A DNA stretch of 64,000 bases from Engraulis encrasicolus (GCF_034702125.1 NC_085873.1:51865150-51929149); one strand, 5' to 3'; shown: positions 22,089-32,731, counted from the stretch's first letter. Numbers and translations: made by a program. Notes: a model not told the origin generated them from the letters alone.

Positions 22089-22489
22089 ATCACATCTGTC
22101 TTTGCAGCAGCTCTGCTCTGCAGTAGCTGTGGAGGCGCTTCTCTGCTCTGCTCCGCGCATCATGAGCTGCGTATCCCTGCCGGCCTCATTCTAGTGGCAC
22201 GATCTTGCATACCAACCACACACACTCTCTCACATCTACCCCCTCGCCCGCATGCTAACCACACTCTCTCAGATCTACCCACTCGCCCCCATTAGATAAA
22301 GTGCTGTTCGTTTTGGGTGGCTGGCTGGCTGGCTGGCTGTGGCTAAGGGGGTAGTGGTGGTAGGGGTGTAGGGTGTTGGTGGTGGTAGGGGTTTAGGGGG
22401 TAGGTGCTGGTAGACTGTGTACAGGGTTAGTGTCTAGAAGCCACATTGTGATTGTAATTGTTTTAGGATGTTGTCACTACCACCACAAC
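22089..22489. other. Intronic DNA with (GGCT)n and GGTGG-rich sequence
   Basis: A short (GGCT)n array lies at about 22318-22338, followed by GGGGTAGTGGTGGTAGG-type sequence to about 22425. No gene recognised. Confidence 0.7.
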
Positions 22490-22505
22490 TCTGTCTCTGT
22501 CTCTG

Positions 22506-22584
<79 letters not shown>

Positions 22585-22811
22585 CTCTGTCTGTCTGTCT
22601 GTCTCTCGCCCACTTTCTCTGTGTTAGTGTCTGTGTGTGTCTCTCTCTCTCCCCCACCCCCCTCTCTCTGTCTCTCCTTCTATCCCACTCAGTCTCCATC
22701 TCCTCCCTTTGTATCTGTTTCTCTCTCTCTCCCTCTCTCTCTCTTTCTCTCTCCCTCTCTCCCACTCCATCTCCATCTCCTCTCTTTGTATCTGTTTCTG
22801 TGTCTCTTCCA
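22490..22811. repeat. CT-rich tract: (TCTGTC)n, (TC)n and CCCTCTCTC units
   Basis: A hexanucleotide TCTGTC array is followed by (TC)n to about 22572, then two 100-bp-scale units sharing CTCCATCTCCTC and TTTGTATCTGTTTC. All long frames across it are low-complexity. Confidence 0.95.
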
Positions 22812-23475
22812 GAGTGTTTCTTTTCCTCTGGCAGTGGCAGGCATCAAGGGGAATGATTATGATGAGAAGCGCATTAGAGATCTCCCCTGTTTTTGCAGAG
22901 GATTTATGTTGCCCAGTCGGCATCAAAAGTCTATCCTTAGGACTAGACCCATTTTCATGGCAGTATGATATTATCCACAATACAGATGCAGCACTTTTTT
23001 GCTGCACTCGTTCTATATTTTGGAGATATTCTTTTCAAAGAAACTCTTTGTTTGAGGCTGGATTGTTTCAAAGTCAGTATTGTTGCAGTGAGGGAGTCTA
23101 AAAACATAAAGATTCTATTGTCATTTCTTCAGCATTAGCTGTGTGCCCCCAAACCCCCATAGAAGCCTCCAGTTCTTTACTGCTGCTGAAATGATCACAA
23201 ATGAACTCTTGAGCTACATCCCAAATGTATGTATGAGAAAATGAGCTGTATGGGAAACAAATGTTGAATTGAATTGAAATTGTTTAATTTACAAAATAAT
23301 TCACATAATCATGTGAATATATCAAGTGCGGTGGTGTCACATTCAGCTTGTCATTTTGGGCAGGGCGCATGTGCACATCCAAAGTCACTTGTTGCAGCTG
23401 CCAGACAAAAGCGTCAGACAGTTGAATAAGGTAGGTCTGCACTCTGCGGAATAAGCTCCAAAAATATAAACTTTA
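22812..23475. other. Intronic DNA, no exon accepted
   Basis: The CT tract ends in an acceptor-like TCTTCCAG (22812), but no protein-like frame ending in a donor follows. The remainder is AT-rich DNA. Confidence 0.4.
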
Positions 23476-23479
23476 TTAA

Positions 23480-24422
23480 CCCATTGACGCCTAAAGGGGG
23501 ATTCATACTTGTCGTGACTGGCGCTACCCTCCTTCATACCTCACTCGCGACCTCACTCGCGCCGTCACGTGACCCAAAATGACGTCACACGCCGTGGCGC
23601 GAGCTGCCGTGGCGCGACGTCGTGCACCCCACATTTTTTGTAACTTGTCGTGCGCCACCAGCGACCACGCAGGTAGGCAGACAAAGCAGGAGTTGCGAAG
23701 AGAGGCTACAACTACTGGAGGCTACTACAGAATGCATCCTGTATCATTTTGAGGATAATAAAATGTCCTAGAGAGTTATTTTATCTTCTCTCTTAAATGT
23801 TGTTCAGTGAAACAATTGTTTACTTTGTTCAGAAGCACGTTGTGTTCGGCGATCTATTTATAAATTCTGCCGCCAGAACAATGCTCTCACATGGTCTTGG
23901 AATGATCTGGCAATGTAGGCTACAACAAAAAATATATGTTTCAATGTGGTAAGTCACAAGTCAGACGTTCAGTAGCCCTACAGCAGCCGTGTTTGGCTTT
24001 CTATTTTATACATCCGTAGAACTCACGCTGCGAGTTGCGAAAAATACTGCCGTTTCTCTCATGAACAGCAGAGGGCACTTCCGACAATGCGAGCGAAAGC
24101 GCTTCTGAAGTATGAATAGTCTGTCGCAAGTGATGACGTCATTAATGGTTCTCGCGCCACTCGCGACAAAGTGCGCACGTGAAGTATGCAGAGCCCTTAA
24201 GGCACCTGCAAAAAAGGGTGCTAAATGCCTGAGGCCTTTTTAAGAAAAGCTGCCCGTAGCCTATAAAAACCTAAATATCTCAGTTTCTGAAGCTTATAAA
24301 AACATGCAATAAGAAGAGATTTTTAATAAAGTTGTCTCAAATCTAATGAGCCTAATGTTGCGTAATGCAGCTCCGGGTGCCAGGGTCAATGGTTGCACAA
24401 TGCAGCATCAGGCATCAATGGG
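23480..24422. mobile_element. piggyBac-like MITE with TTAA target duplication
   Basis: It starts CCCATTGACGCC and ends GGCATCAATGGG (11 of 12 positions inverted), directly flanked by TTAA at 23476-23479 and 24423-24426. A TTAA target and CCC start are the marks of piggyBac. Without the inserted element below, its own length is only about 240 bp, and no transposase is present. A relative with similar termini lies at 29844-30055. Confidence 0.9.
23495..24197. mobile_element. PIF/Harbinger-like element nested in the piggyBac-like MITE
   Basis: Imperfect inverted termini (AGGGGGATTCATACTTG at left, AAGTATGCAGAGCCCT at right) are flanked by TAA on both sides (23492-23494 and 24198-24200). The interior is CpG-rich near both ends, with repeated CTCGCG motifs. 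No transposase is found. A similar terminus sits inside the hAT element near 9530. Confidence 0.85.
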
Positions 24423-24426
24423 TTAA

Positions 24427-25011
24427 ATTAAAGCAGCATTGTTTATGTTTCCGTTCCAATTTAATAAAGTGTATTTTTTGTAGCTTATTCCGTTATTAAG
24501 TGTGCACACCTACCTTCTTCAACTGGTACATTGAGCTTGCCCTTATCCACCATTAGTGTGCAGTCTCAACTCCCAGCTCCTGTGGTGAGGCTCTGCTCTG
24601 TGATAGATGACTTCACTCTAATAAACCCATCATTGAACTGAGGAAGGCAGATGAAATGGGAGGATACATTCTCTGCAAACCTTGTTGACAGCTATTTAAT
24701 TGGGAAACAAAAAGGGAGGGGAACACAGGCACTGGAAAGGGAGAAAAAACAAAACAAAACACAAAAACGGTAATTTACAGCAGTTCTGATGATTAAAGGC
24801 CAGTTCTGTTTCATGTGATTCTCACGCAGTCACTGTAGCCACTTTCGTTTTTGTGGGCTGCCGATGTTTAAAACGCCTCTCTTTAAACTCGATCCAGTAG
24901 TGCCTGTTTGTTTGTTTGATATGCAGGTGCTGCTCGCTAGGCTGCTAGCTCACCCACTACTGATTCATTAGGCCGCGCCAGAGATACTTTAAGCTTATCT
25001 CTTATCGCCGT
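24427..25011. other. Intronic DNA, nothing recognised
   Basis: AT-rich sequence with short A-runs near 24748-24770. No gene or terminus seen. Confidence 0.4.
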
Positions 25012-25142
25012 GCGGTGCCTTTTTCTTGTCCTCTTCTGTGCCGGGCTGCTTTTCCATGTGCCAGTGCCATTCCAACTCTTTGCCAAGTCCCGCATATCTC
25101 TCTCTCCCTCTCTCTCCCCCTCTCTCTCTCTCTCTCTCTCTC

Positions 25143-25182
<40 letters not shown>

Positions 25183-25314
25183 CACAGATTCTTTAAGTAT
25201 AGGCCTATCTCTCTCTACTCTCTCTGGTCGCGCGGTGCCTTTTTCTTTTCCTCTTCTGTGCTTATTTTTGATTTTCCATGTGCCAGTGCCATTCCAACTC
25301 TTTGCCAAGTCCCA

Positions 25315-25394
<80 letters not shown>

Positions 25395-25395
25395 C
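25012..25395. repeat. Tandem duplication of about 220 bp, each copy ending in (TC)n
   Basis: The block GCGGTGCCTTTTTCTT ... TTCCATGTGCCAGTGCCATT ... CTTTGCCAAGTCCC occurs at 25012 and again at 25233. Each is followed by a (TC)n microsatellite (about 25096-25182 and 25317-25391). The two (TC)n tracts therefore share an origin. Confidence 0.93.
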
Positions 25396-25484
25396 CTCCT
25401 TATCGGCTGCTTTGGCTCCTGTCTTTAAAAGCCTCCTCATTACTGTTCCCCTATTACAGTCGTCCTCCATCAGAAGGACACGCG

Positions 25485-25620
25485 GTGGGGGTGGGGGTGG
25501 GGGTGGTGGGGGGACACTATGGTGCGGTGGAGTGGGGTAGGGTAGTGGAGGCTTTTGGTATGTGGCCGGGAGAGAGAGAGAGGAAGTGTATGTGTACGTG
25601 TGTGTGTGTGTGTATGTGTG

Positions 25621-25652
<32 letters not shown>

Positions 25653-25751
25653 TGTGTGTGTGTGTGTGTGTGCGTGTGCGTGTGCGTGTGCGTGTGCGTG
25701 TGTGTGTCTGCGTGTGCATGTGTGTGGGTGTGTGTGTGTGTGTGTGTGTGT
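25485..25751. repeat. (GGGGT)n-type tract and (TG)n/(TGCG)n microsatellite
   Basis: GTGGGGGTGGGG sequence at about 25485-25530, a short GA run, then TG repeats with an internal (GTGC)n block at about 25620-25652 and GTGCGT variants up to 25751. Confidence 0.95.
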
Positions 25752-25918
25752 CATGGTGGAGGGTACAGTGTTAATGGGAGGGCTGTCAGGCCTAATTGCT
25801 ACTGAAGAGTTTGGGTTTTAAAAGCGTTTGCTGCAGCTGTGAGGACTGATGTCATTCCAAACTCTCTCCTCTCTTCTCTTCAGGGGCTGACATTGGTTGC
25901 TGCTCAGCCAATCATCTC

Positions 25919-26298
25919 CTCTCTTCTGTTCTCTTCTGCTCTGTTCTGTTCTGTTCTGCTCTGCTCTGCTGTGTTGTGTTGTGTTGTGTTGTGTTGTGTT
26001 GTGTTGTGTTGTGCTGTGTTGTGTTGTGTTGTGTTGTGTTGTGTTGTGTTGTGTTGTGTTGTGTTGTGTTGTGTTGTGTTGTGTTGTGTTGTGTTGTGTT
26101 CTGTTCTGTTCTGTTCTGTTCTGTTCTGTTCTATTTTGTTCTGCTCTGCTCAGCCAATCATCTCCTCTCTTCTCTTCAGAGTCTGGCTGGCTTTGACTGC
26201 TGCTCAGCCAATCATCTGTTCTCCTCTGTTCTGTTCTGTTCTGTTCTGTTCTATTCTATTCTGTTCTGTTCTGTTCTATTCTGTTCTGTTCTGTTCTC
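25919..26298. repeat. Pentanucleotide arrays (TTGTG)n and (TTCTG)n
   Basis: About 25 (GTGTT) units follow and precede CTGTT units; the array resumes at 26214 after a duplicated spacer containing CAGCCAATCATCTCCTCTC. The spacer motif (GCTGCTCAGCCAATCATC) appears three times, so the array grew within a duplicated segment. Cys/Val/Leu frames are artefacts. Confidence 0.96.
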
Positions 26299-26384
26299 TC
26301 CCAGCCGTCTGTCCTGAAAGTCATCACCGCTTCCTGTTTGAATAACCCACTGACCGCATACTGCACAGCTACAGTGGTCAATCC

Positions 26385-26520
26385 CAATCTGGCCCCCCTG
26401 GAAGGCTGGGGCCCTTAGGCTGTAGCCATATCTAGCCTGTGGGCCCCCTGGCAGGTGGGGGCCCTTGGCTGCAGCCATATCTATCCTGTGGGGGGCCCTA
26501 TGCTGCAGCCATATCTAGCA
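26385..26520. repeat. Minisatellite of about 45 bp, related to the 35.6-kb array
   Basis: Three units share GCCATATCTAGCCTGTGG and GGCAGGTGGGGGCCC. The same unit is amplified inside the hAT element at 35393-35856, so this is probably a fragment of a second copy of that element. Confidence 0.85.
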
Positions 26521-26985
26521 TGTGTTTGCGTTGACTGCACAGCACAGCTTCGTGGAGCCACAGCCATGTAGCATAGTGCAGTCATGATTACATTAAAGTG
26601 GCTATTGATTCCCACGTCAGAGTGGTTAGCAAGACTGGGGCACCAATGAAACCTTTAATTCGCTCGAGGGCTACGGGTAGTCCAACATAGACATGCTTAA
26701 TTTGACTGCACATGGGATCTGCTTATTCAAATGAAACTGACTGACGAGACATGCAAGTTGTTATACCCACCAGCGCACAGGTTTTTCTGAGTGATAGAGT
26801 GCAACAGCATCAAAAAGGTTAACGTTCGGCGCCGTCAGTAGCCCACATGGACATGGGAATGTAATTTCTACTTGTGAATTAAAAGACTTTCACATCCCCT
26901 AGGCACACTCACAGCAAAAAAATAATCCCAACTACCGGTCATTTTTTTTGCCATATACCCACAGAAACCCCCCACTGAATTTTCT
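26521..26985. other. Intronic DNA, nothing recognised
   Basis: Non-repetitive sequence between a minisatellite and a (TG)n tract. Confidence 0.4.
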
Positions 26986-27007
26986 ATGTGTGTGTCTGTG
27001 TGTGTGT

Positions 27008-27044
<37 letters not shown>

Positions 27045-27097
27045 TGTGTGTGTGTGTGTGTGTTTGTGTGTGTGTCTGTGTCTGTGTGTGTGTCTGC
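26986..27097. repeat. (TG)n microsatellite with TCTG interruptions
   Basis: About 110 bp of TG repeat ending 15 bp before the acceptor-like CGTGACAG of the next putative exon. Confidence 0.97.
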
Positions 27098-27112
27098 ATC
27101 TCCTCGTGACAG

Positions 27113-27352
27113 GCTGTCCGGTGGCCATTAAGCGTATGCGGAGCAGCAACAAGAGGATGGCCCTGGCAGCGGCCATGATGGCCATGGACTCAGATGTGGC
27201 CCAGCGCCCCTCCGCCTCCTCCGCCCACCCCCTCCACCTCCTCTCAGCCTCCTCCGCCCTCCCCCTCCACTTCCCCTCCTCCTCCTCCGCCCTCCCCCTC
27301 CACCTCCTCTCCTCTCCTCTCAAGATCCCCCTCCTGACAGCTCACAGGCCAG
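27113..27352 (+). CDS. Putative coding exon 5, unrecognised protein
   Basis: After CGTGACAG (ending at 27112) an open frame enters in the phase left by exon 4: the split Gly codon (G|GC) is followed by CPVAIKRMRSSNKRMA and LAAAMMAMDSDVAQ. The later part is Ser/Pro/Leu-rich and encoded by repetitive CCTCC-type DNA. It ends at a strong donor, CCAG|GTAAGC, after 27352. The exon is 240 bp, phase 1 at both ends. Phase agreement, a strong donor and a non-repetitive first half support it. The low-complexity second half and the distance of 14 kb from exon 4 weaken it. No downstream exon was found. Confidence 0.45.
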
Positions 27353-27404
27353 GTAAGCACTTCCTCCATCTCCTCCTCCCTCCCCTCCCCATCTCCTCTC
27401 CTCC

Positions 27405-27852
27405 TCGATCCTCTTCTCTTCTCTTCTCTTCTCTTCTCTTCTCTTCTCTTCTCTTCTCTTCTCTTCTCTTCTCTTCTCTTCTCTTCTCTTCTCTTCTCTT
27501 CTCTTCTCCTTTCTTCTCTTCTCCTTTCTTCTCTTCTCTTCTCTTCTCTTCTCTTCTCTTCGATACTCTCCTCTTCTCTTCAACACTCTCCTCTCCTCTC
27601 CTCGCCTCCCCTCTGCTCCCCTGCCCTCCTCTCCTCTCCTCTCCTCTCCTCTCTTCTCCTGTCCTCTCTTCTCCTCTCCTCTCCTCCTCCTCCTCCTCTC
27701 CTCTCCTCTCCTCTCCTCTCCTCTCCTCTCCTCTCCTCTCCTCTCCTCTCCTCTCCTCTCCTCCTCATCTCTCCTCTCCTCTCCTCTCCTCTCCTCTCCT
27801 CTCCTGTCCTGTCCTCTCCTCTCCTCCTTCTCTCCTCTCCTCTCCTCTCCTC
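27405..27852. repeat. Pentanucleotide tract (TTCTC)n passing into (CTCCT)n
   Basis: About 180 bp of (CTTCT)n changes near 27590 into about 260 bp of (CTCCT)n with small interruptions. It is almost purely pyrimidine on the plus strand. Leu/Ser frames and minus-strand Arg/Glu frames are artefacts. Confidence 0.97.
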
Positions 27853-28125
27853 CTTGTTTGGATGCTACATTGTGACCTGATTGGAGAGATATTGCACCGT
27901 CTATTATTAGCATTGGCTTTGGCTTCTGTCTTGTTCTCCCTCACAGGAGAAAGAAAGGTTGTGATATTCTAATTGGTCGATTGTACTTGCAAATGCTTTT
28001 GGTTATGCAAATGATGCGCTGAGCCGCTGATGTTTGTCTTTCGTTTCCTTTCCTTCCTTCCTTTTTTTTGGATAGTGGTACAGCTACAGGTTTTTTTTTA
28101 CCCCTCCAGGATTTACAGATTGAGC

Positions 28126-28522
28126 TCAGATACGGCAGTGGGAAGGTTTGATGAGAGCTATAGCATCTCCTCAGATATGGCAGTGGGAAGGTTTGATGAG
28201 AGCTATAGCATCTCCTGGTCAGCAGTGGGAAGGTTTGATGTGAGCTATAGCATCTCCTGGTCAGCAGTGGGAAGGTTTGATGTGAGCTATAGCATCTCCT
28301 CAGATACGGCAGTGGGAAGGTTTGATGTGAGCTATAGCATCTCCTGGTCAGCAGTGGGAAGGTTTGATGAGAGCTATAGCATCTCCTCAGATACGGCAGT
28401 GGGAAGGTTTGATGAGAGCTATAGCATCTCCTCAGATACGGCAGTGGGAAGGTTTGATGAGAGCTATAGCATCTCCTGGTCAGCAGTGGGAAGGTTTGAT
28501 GAGAGCTATAGCATCTCCTGGT
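28126..28522. repeat. Minisatellite with 45-bp and 42-bp unit types
   Basis: Nine tandem units share GTGGGAAGGTTTGATG and GAGCTATAGCATCTCCT. One type inserts CAGATACGGCA (45 bp), the other GGTCAGCA (42 bp). Since both lengths are multiples of three, a frame stays open across the array, but no gene context supports translation. Confidence 0.93.
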
Positions 28523-28752
28523 GACTACTACAAACTAGATCTGATCTCTGCACAAGGAAAAAATACATTGTTTCTGCCAGACCTCAGAATGAGCAAGCTT
28601 TCTCACGGCTTGTTGACTTGCTTTTTCTTGGCAGAACAACCAGACGTTACAGTACAAGTTGACTGAAGCAGGGTGTTTTGTGTGTAGCATTGGTGCCTCC
28701 AGGCGGCTGGACATTCTAACCCTGGTGCTTCTTCCGAGTTGAAGCACAAATA

Positions 28753-29073
28753 GTCATGGGTGAGCGGTTAGGGCGTCAGACTTGCATCCCAGAGGTTGTC
28801 GGTTCGACTACCGACCCGCCAGATTGGTGGGGGGAGTAATCAACCAGTGCTCTCCCCCATCTTCCTCCATGACTGAGGTACCCTGAGCATGGTACCGTCC
28901 CACCGCACTGCTCCCCATGGGGCGCCACTGAGGGCTGCCCCCTTGCACGGGTGAGGCATGAATGCAATTTCGTTGTGTGCAGTGTGCCGAGTTCACTTGT
29001 GTGCTGTGGAGTGCTGTGTCACAATGACAATGGGAGTTGGAGTTTCCCAATGGGCTTTCACTTTCACTTTCAC
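28753..29073 (+). mobile_element. tRNA-derived SINE
   Basis: The 5' part resembles a tRNA gene with an internal polymerase III promoter: an A-box-like TGGGTGAGCGGTTAGGG near 28757 and a B box GGTTCGACTAC at 28801-28811. About 230 bp of unrelated body follows, ending in repeated CACTTT units, a common SINE tail form. The tRNA-like part lacks a proper acceptor stem, so this is not a functional tRNA gene. Confidence 0.85.
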
Positions 29074-29839
29074 AAGCGATTTTTTTCAGTTCAAGTGGGC
29101 ATGTTTAAATCAAGGGTCAGTGCATGATAACTGAGTGAATTGACTGATTTTGAGTGGTGGTGTAGTTGCAAAAAGACAGTTCAGGTCATGTCAGGTCATG
29201 TCTTAGTGTCTCTCTCTTTTTGATCTTTGCTCCTTCCCTCCTTCCCATTTTACGTCTTCCTCTCGTGCATATGGACAGAAGTGATTTGTTTCTCTTTACT
29301 TTCCGACCTCAGCATGTTCCTCATTCACAGCACAAGCAAATGGGCACTGAGCTAAAACAGCAGACTGTACATCTGTGAGAGTAGAATAGAGTACAGTAGA
29401 TGAAGGTTAGAGTGGCGATGGCAAAGAACGGGAGAGAGAGGATCAGACAGATGGAGAGAGAGCGAAAGAACGAAAGAATGAGCCTCTACGACGACGGCAG
29501 GAGATGTAATTACATTTTAGGCTGTTCCCCGTCATGAATCTCAATGGCGACATTGATTGCCCTAATGTTCCCTTGAGTATGGACAGAACGCTGACAAAGC
29601 TGCCTGCTCCCACATTATGGTGCCTCCACCTTTTCAGGTTTCTTTTTCTGTATGCAGTCAAAGTGTCAGTGAGGCTTCCCCTTCCTCGCCATCTCCTACA
29701 ACAGTTTGTTTGAAAACCTAATTCAGGAGAAATGCATTTTCCATCATGTAAACCTGCCTGTTGTGTTATGTGCTGTAATTTATTCTAATTGTAGCGCGAG
29801 ACGACACATTGCTTTTTGCTTTTCATGCCATCCACTACA
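29074..29839. other. Intergenic or intronic DNA, nothing recognised
   Basis: Non-repetitive DNA with a short purine-rich stretch near 29430-29480. No gene recognised. Confidence 0.4.
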
Positions 29840-29843
29840 TTAA

Positions 29844-30055
29844 CCCATTGTGTCCTGGAGACACACATACGGGTTTTTCAAGATTTTGAAATTTTAGCTG
29901 CTTTATTAACTATGCTACACATTACAATGCAAGGGGAGAGTCTTGGCTTTTTAATGTAACTCATTTCATGTTTGTATGTGCTTCGGAGGCTGAGAAATTT
30001 AGGATTTAATAGGAGGGGGGCACCCTTTCCCAAAAAGGGCTTAGGACAAAATGGG
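29844..30055. mobile_element. Short piggyBac-like MITE with TTAA target duplication
   Basis: The element starts CCCATTGTGTCCT and ends AGGACAAAATGGG (12 of 13 positions inverted). It is flanked by TTAA at 29840-29843 and 30056-30059. It is 212 bp long and non-coding. Its CCCATT ends match those of the element at 23480-24422. Confidence 0.88.
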
Positions 30056-30094
30056 TTAAGCAAGGCTTGGAGAGGCAGGCCTGGCCAGGGCTGA

Positions 30095-30205
30095 ACTGAT
30101 AATCTGGCATACAGGGCATTTCCCCGCTGGGATGAACTTGTAATCTGGCATACAGGGCACTTTCCCGCTGGCCTGGTAATCTGGCATACAGGGCATTTCC
30201 CTGCC
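30095..30205. repeat. Minisatellite, three units of about 40-50 bp
   Basis: Three copies of AATCTGGCATACAGGGCA followed by TTCCCCGCTGG or a variant. Confidence 0.88.
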
Positions 30206-30296
30206 AGCCTGACAATCATCAGGGTCTGATGCTGCTCTTGTTTTTTGCTTTTGTTTGTGCGTTTGTTTCCTTAGAGATGGGCCCCCTATCTAGAAA

Positions 30297-30656
30297 AGTT
30301 TACCTTTAATATAGATAGTGGATTGAGCTAATTGCCAGTGTTGCAACTGTACACTGCGCCTAGATGTCTTGCTTATTATCCAATTTGCCTTGTTACCTTC
30401 CTATTATTTAATGTTGCTTCTATTACCTTGTGTTTGACAATGTTGTCAGTGTTGCAACTGTACACTGCACCTTGAGGTCTTTTGTTTACTTTTTTGCTAC
30501 TTTTTAATGCATTGTCCTCTTCTTTACTCTTTGAAGGACAATGCTATCAGTGTTGCAACTGTACACTGTGCCTTACCCTGTTCTTGTTTAAATTGCTCCT
30601 TGTAAGTCGCTTTGAACAAAGGTGTCTGCTAAATACTAATGTAATGTAATGTAATG
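30297..30656 (+). mobile_element. 3' end of an L2-type LINE or a SINE sharing its tail
   Basis: The segment ends TGTAAGTCGCTTTGAACAAA and GGTGTCTGCTAAATACTAA followed by (TGTAA)n. This closely matches the conserved 3' tail of fish L2-clade LINEs and of SINEs that use it (GTAAGTCGCTTTGGATAAA then GCGTCTGCTAAATG). Upstream, a GTGTTGCAACTGTACACTG motif is repeated three times. No reverse transcriptase sequence is present. Confidence 0.8.
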
Positions 30657-30736
30657 TCATAATATCAGAGAATAACAAGGGGCTGTTTGAGGGGCTGGTC
30701 TATGCCAAAATGCCCGGGCTGTTTTTCTGTCTGTTG

Positions 30737-31240
30737 CTGTGTTCCATTATTCACCCTCTGTACTGTGTACCTTGTTTGAGTGCAGTGAAGTACCCTTTCC
30801 ACCCTCCGCAATTCACGAGGCGAGTACATTCCGATTCCCGTTCTGTCTGATACACTTAACGGAAATGACGGTTGGTCGCGTGACATTCGAATTACCAACC
30901 GCCAATATGCAATTCAACTCGGAAGGCACTGTTCCTTATGCTAACACTTTTTAAAGTTACCCCTGCCTCTAATACACATGGCGATTGTCTTTGGAATCAA
31001 AACTATGCTGTTATCACAGAGATTCAACCGTTTGACAGATCTGACACTCAACTACGTCACAAACATGGCGGCCGTTGAGTGCGAAAAGTGTACAGTAACA
31101 CCACACTTCGAAAAATGGCCGTTTTGGGGGCGTTATCCGGGTAATTTACAGTACACTTTACCCTCGCGATTAGAAATGGAACGCCCTGCGTACCCAAACA
31201 CAGTGCGGAAAGGGCGTTAAGTACGGGTAATGGAACACAG
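30737..31240. mobile_element. MITE with perfect 13-bp inverted termini
   Basis: It begins CTGTGTTCCATTA and ends TAATGGAACACAG, a perfect inverted pair about 500 bp apart. The interior is CpG-richer than the flanks and includes CAAACATGGCGGCCG. I could not define a target duplication, so the superfamily is uncertain. No transposase. Confidence 0.8.
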
Positions 31241-31372
31241 TGCCAGTCCATCCCTGGGCCTGGCCGACTCTGAGCTGCATTGCAATGCTGTCCAAGTGCC
31301 CTCTCGGGCACTGAACCGGGAACCCTTGGGTTGCCAACCCAGTGCTCTAACCACTGAGACACGGCTGTTCAG
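31241..31372 (-). mobile_element. tRNA-derived SINE on the minus strand
   Basis: On the minus strand an A box TGTCTCAGTGG (plus-strand 31344-31361) and a B box GGTTCAGTGCC (31307-31317) lie at tRNA-like spacing within a tRNA-like segment. A non-tRNA body follows, with a GCTCAGAGTCGGCCAGGC block. Partial copies of that body are at about 31540-31572 and 31902-31920. It is not a functional tRNA gene. Confidence 0.82.
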
Positions 31373-32042
31373 TACCTCCCTTACAGCCTCCCATGAACAA
31401 GTAGAGCCTGCTGAATAGTACATGGACATAGACATAGACATCCACCTGGAGGTGTACTGATTAATTGATGGTCTTGATTAATTGATGTTATTGCATCAGG
31501 GGAAGTCCAGTACCTCCCTTACAGCCTTGGAGAGGCAGGCAGGCCTGGCTGACTCTGAGCTGCAATGCAATACTCATGAACGGCGTGACGTTTTCCATGT
31601 GCGTTACGCCCATTTGTGGGGGAAAACAACCCATGCAAGTCAATTGGTGATGTTGGGGTTTAATAAACGAAAGATACGGACCCGTAGATAGCGTTGTTCA
31701 CGCGCAACACACCGAAAACATGTTGTGTTGCCGGATGTTCAAATAATGTAGCCAAAAACAGCCGTGGCTGAAGCATGGAATGTGTTCATTTAGGCTAGCC
31801 GATGTAGAATGTAAGTCAATGAGACATTTGGTTTGTTTTCACCCATAAAGGGGCGTGATGCAAATTTAAGAGCAAAGTACCCAGATGGCCGTTCATGAGT
31901 ATGCTTTCCAAGTGCCCTCTCCAGTACCTCCCTTACAGCCTCCCATGAACACGTAGATCCAGCTGAATAGTACATGGACATAGACATAGACATCCACCTG
32001 GAGGTGTACTGATTAATTGATGTTATTGCATCAGGGGAAGTC
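31372..32042. repeat. Duplicated segment of about 125 bp flanking a SINE fragment
   Basis: The block CAGTACCTCCCTTACAGCCT ... TACATGGACATAGACATAGA ... GGAGGTGTACTGATTAATTG ... GCATCAGGGGAAGTC occurs at about 31372-31510 and 31920-32042. Between them lie a SINE-body fragment and the MITE described next. The first copy has an extra ATGGTCTTGATTAATTG duplication. Confidence 0.88.
31573..31899. mobile_element. Mariner-like MITE with TA target, inserted in a SINE fragment
   Basis: The termini CTCATGAACGGC and GCCGTTCATGAG are perfectly inverted and flanked by TA (31571-31572 and 31900-31901). The surrounding sequence is the SINE body known from 31260-31300 (GCTGCATTGCAATGC and TCCAAGTGCCCTCTC), so the empty site can be inferred. 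The element is 327 bp and non-coding. The TA target fits Tc1/mariner, but the termini are not those of a family I can name. Confidence 0.87.
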
Positions 32043-32618
32043 AATATTTTAAGGTGCCACTTCCATGCTTAGAGTATCAAGTAGAAGTTTGTCAAGAAAC
32101 TGAAACAGAATAGTCGAGCAGTATTTCTCTATGCTGTGTGTACTCCCAGTCTTTCGGTGTCTTTTTACGCTTCTTTTGTGTTTGGATCTGTGCCGCCACA
32201 ACAATTGGTGTGGGCTGGCACTTTGGGGTTTTTTTGCCTATCAGTCCCCGCTGACAGGGAGCTGTAAATATTCCATAAGCCCAGCGTGAGATCCTCAATC
32301 ATGATGAATTTAGAAGTTTTGATGCAGGGCCTTGTAAAAGGATGTGTACACATTTCTGCTGTCATTGTGCAGTTCATCATAATGTCTCATTCCGTTTCAT
32401 GTCTCCATTGTTCACCAGCGTGGGACTGTCTGCTAATGGTTGTTTTCGCCCGCTCTATATTTCTATGAAATTCTCTAGAAGGTTTTTTTGCCTTTGAAGA
32501 AAATAGAACTCATTTCAAACAGGGAGTTGCACTTGTTGATGTGATATGAAACTAACTTTGCAGAGAACTACTGAGGCTGCAGTATTGGAGAGAGAGCAGC
32601 TTGTTGAAGCGATCACAC
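32043..32618. other. Non-repetitive DNA, nothing recognised
   Basis: Ordinary AT-rich DNA with no gene or transposon terminus seen. Confidence 0.4.
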
Positions 32619-32731
32619 ATTCCTCTTTTCCTAATCACCCAAAGTTATGATACTCACGGTAATACTTGTGTAATGAAACTCGCAGTGATGATACTCCTGG
32701 TTAAGACTTAAGACTTAAGACTTGTCAGACT

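Noticed and set aside
21491..22295. Poly-Glu, poly-Ser, poly-Phe and poly-Arg frames
   Set aside because: They are readings of the (CTT)n microsatellite in different frames.
22800..22970. Possible exon after the acceptor-like TCTTCCAG at 22812
   Set aside because: The polypyrimidine tract is simply the CT microsatellite, and no protein-like frame ending in a donor follows.
26986..27972. A continuous 328-codon plus-strand frame through TG repeat, exon candidate and pentanucleotide tract
   Set aside because: Only the middle part (27113-27352) is bounded by splice-like sites and looks like protein. The ends are microsatellite.
28030..28524. Repeat protein of AVGRFDESYSIS units
   Set aside because: The 42- and 45-bp minisatellite units happen to be multiples of three. 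There is no flanking gene structure, and the second frame is also open.
28753..28823. tRNA gene
   Set aside because: A- and B-box-like sequences exist but there is no proper acceptor stem, and the sequence continues into a SINE body. The minus-strand one at 31300-31372 was rejected for the same reason.
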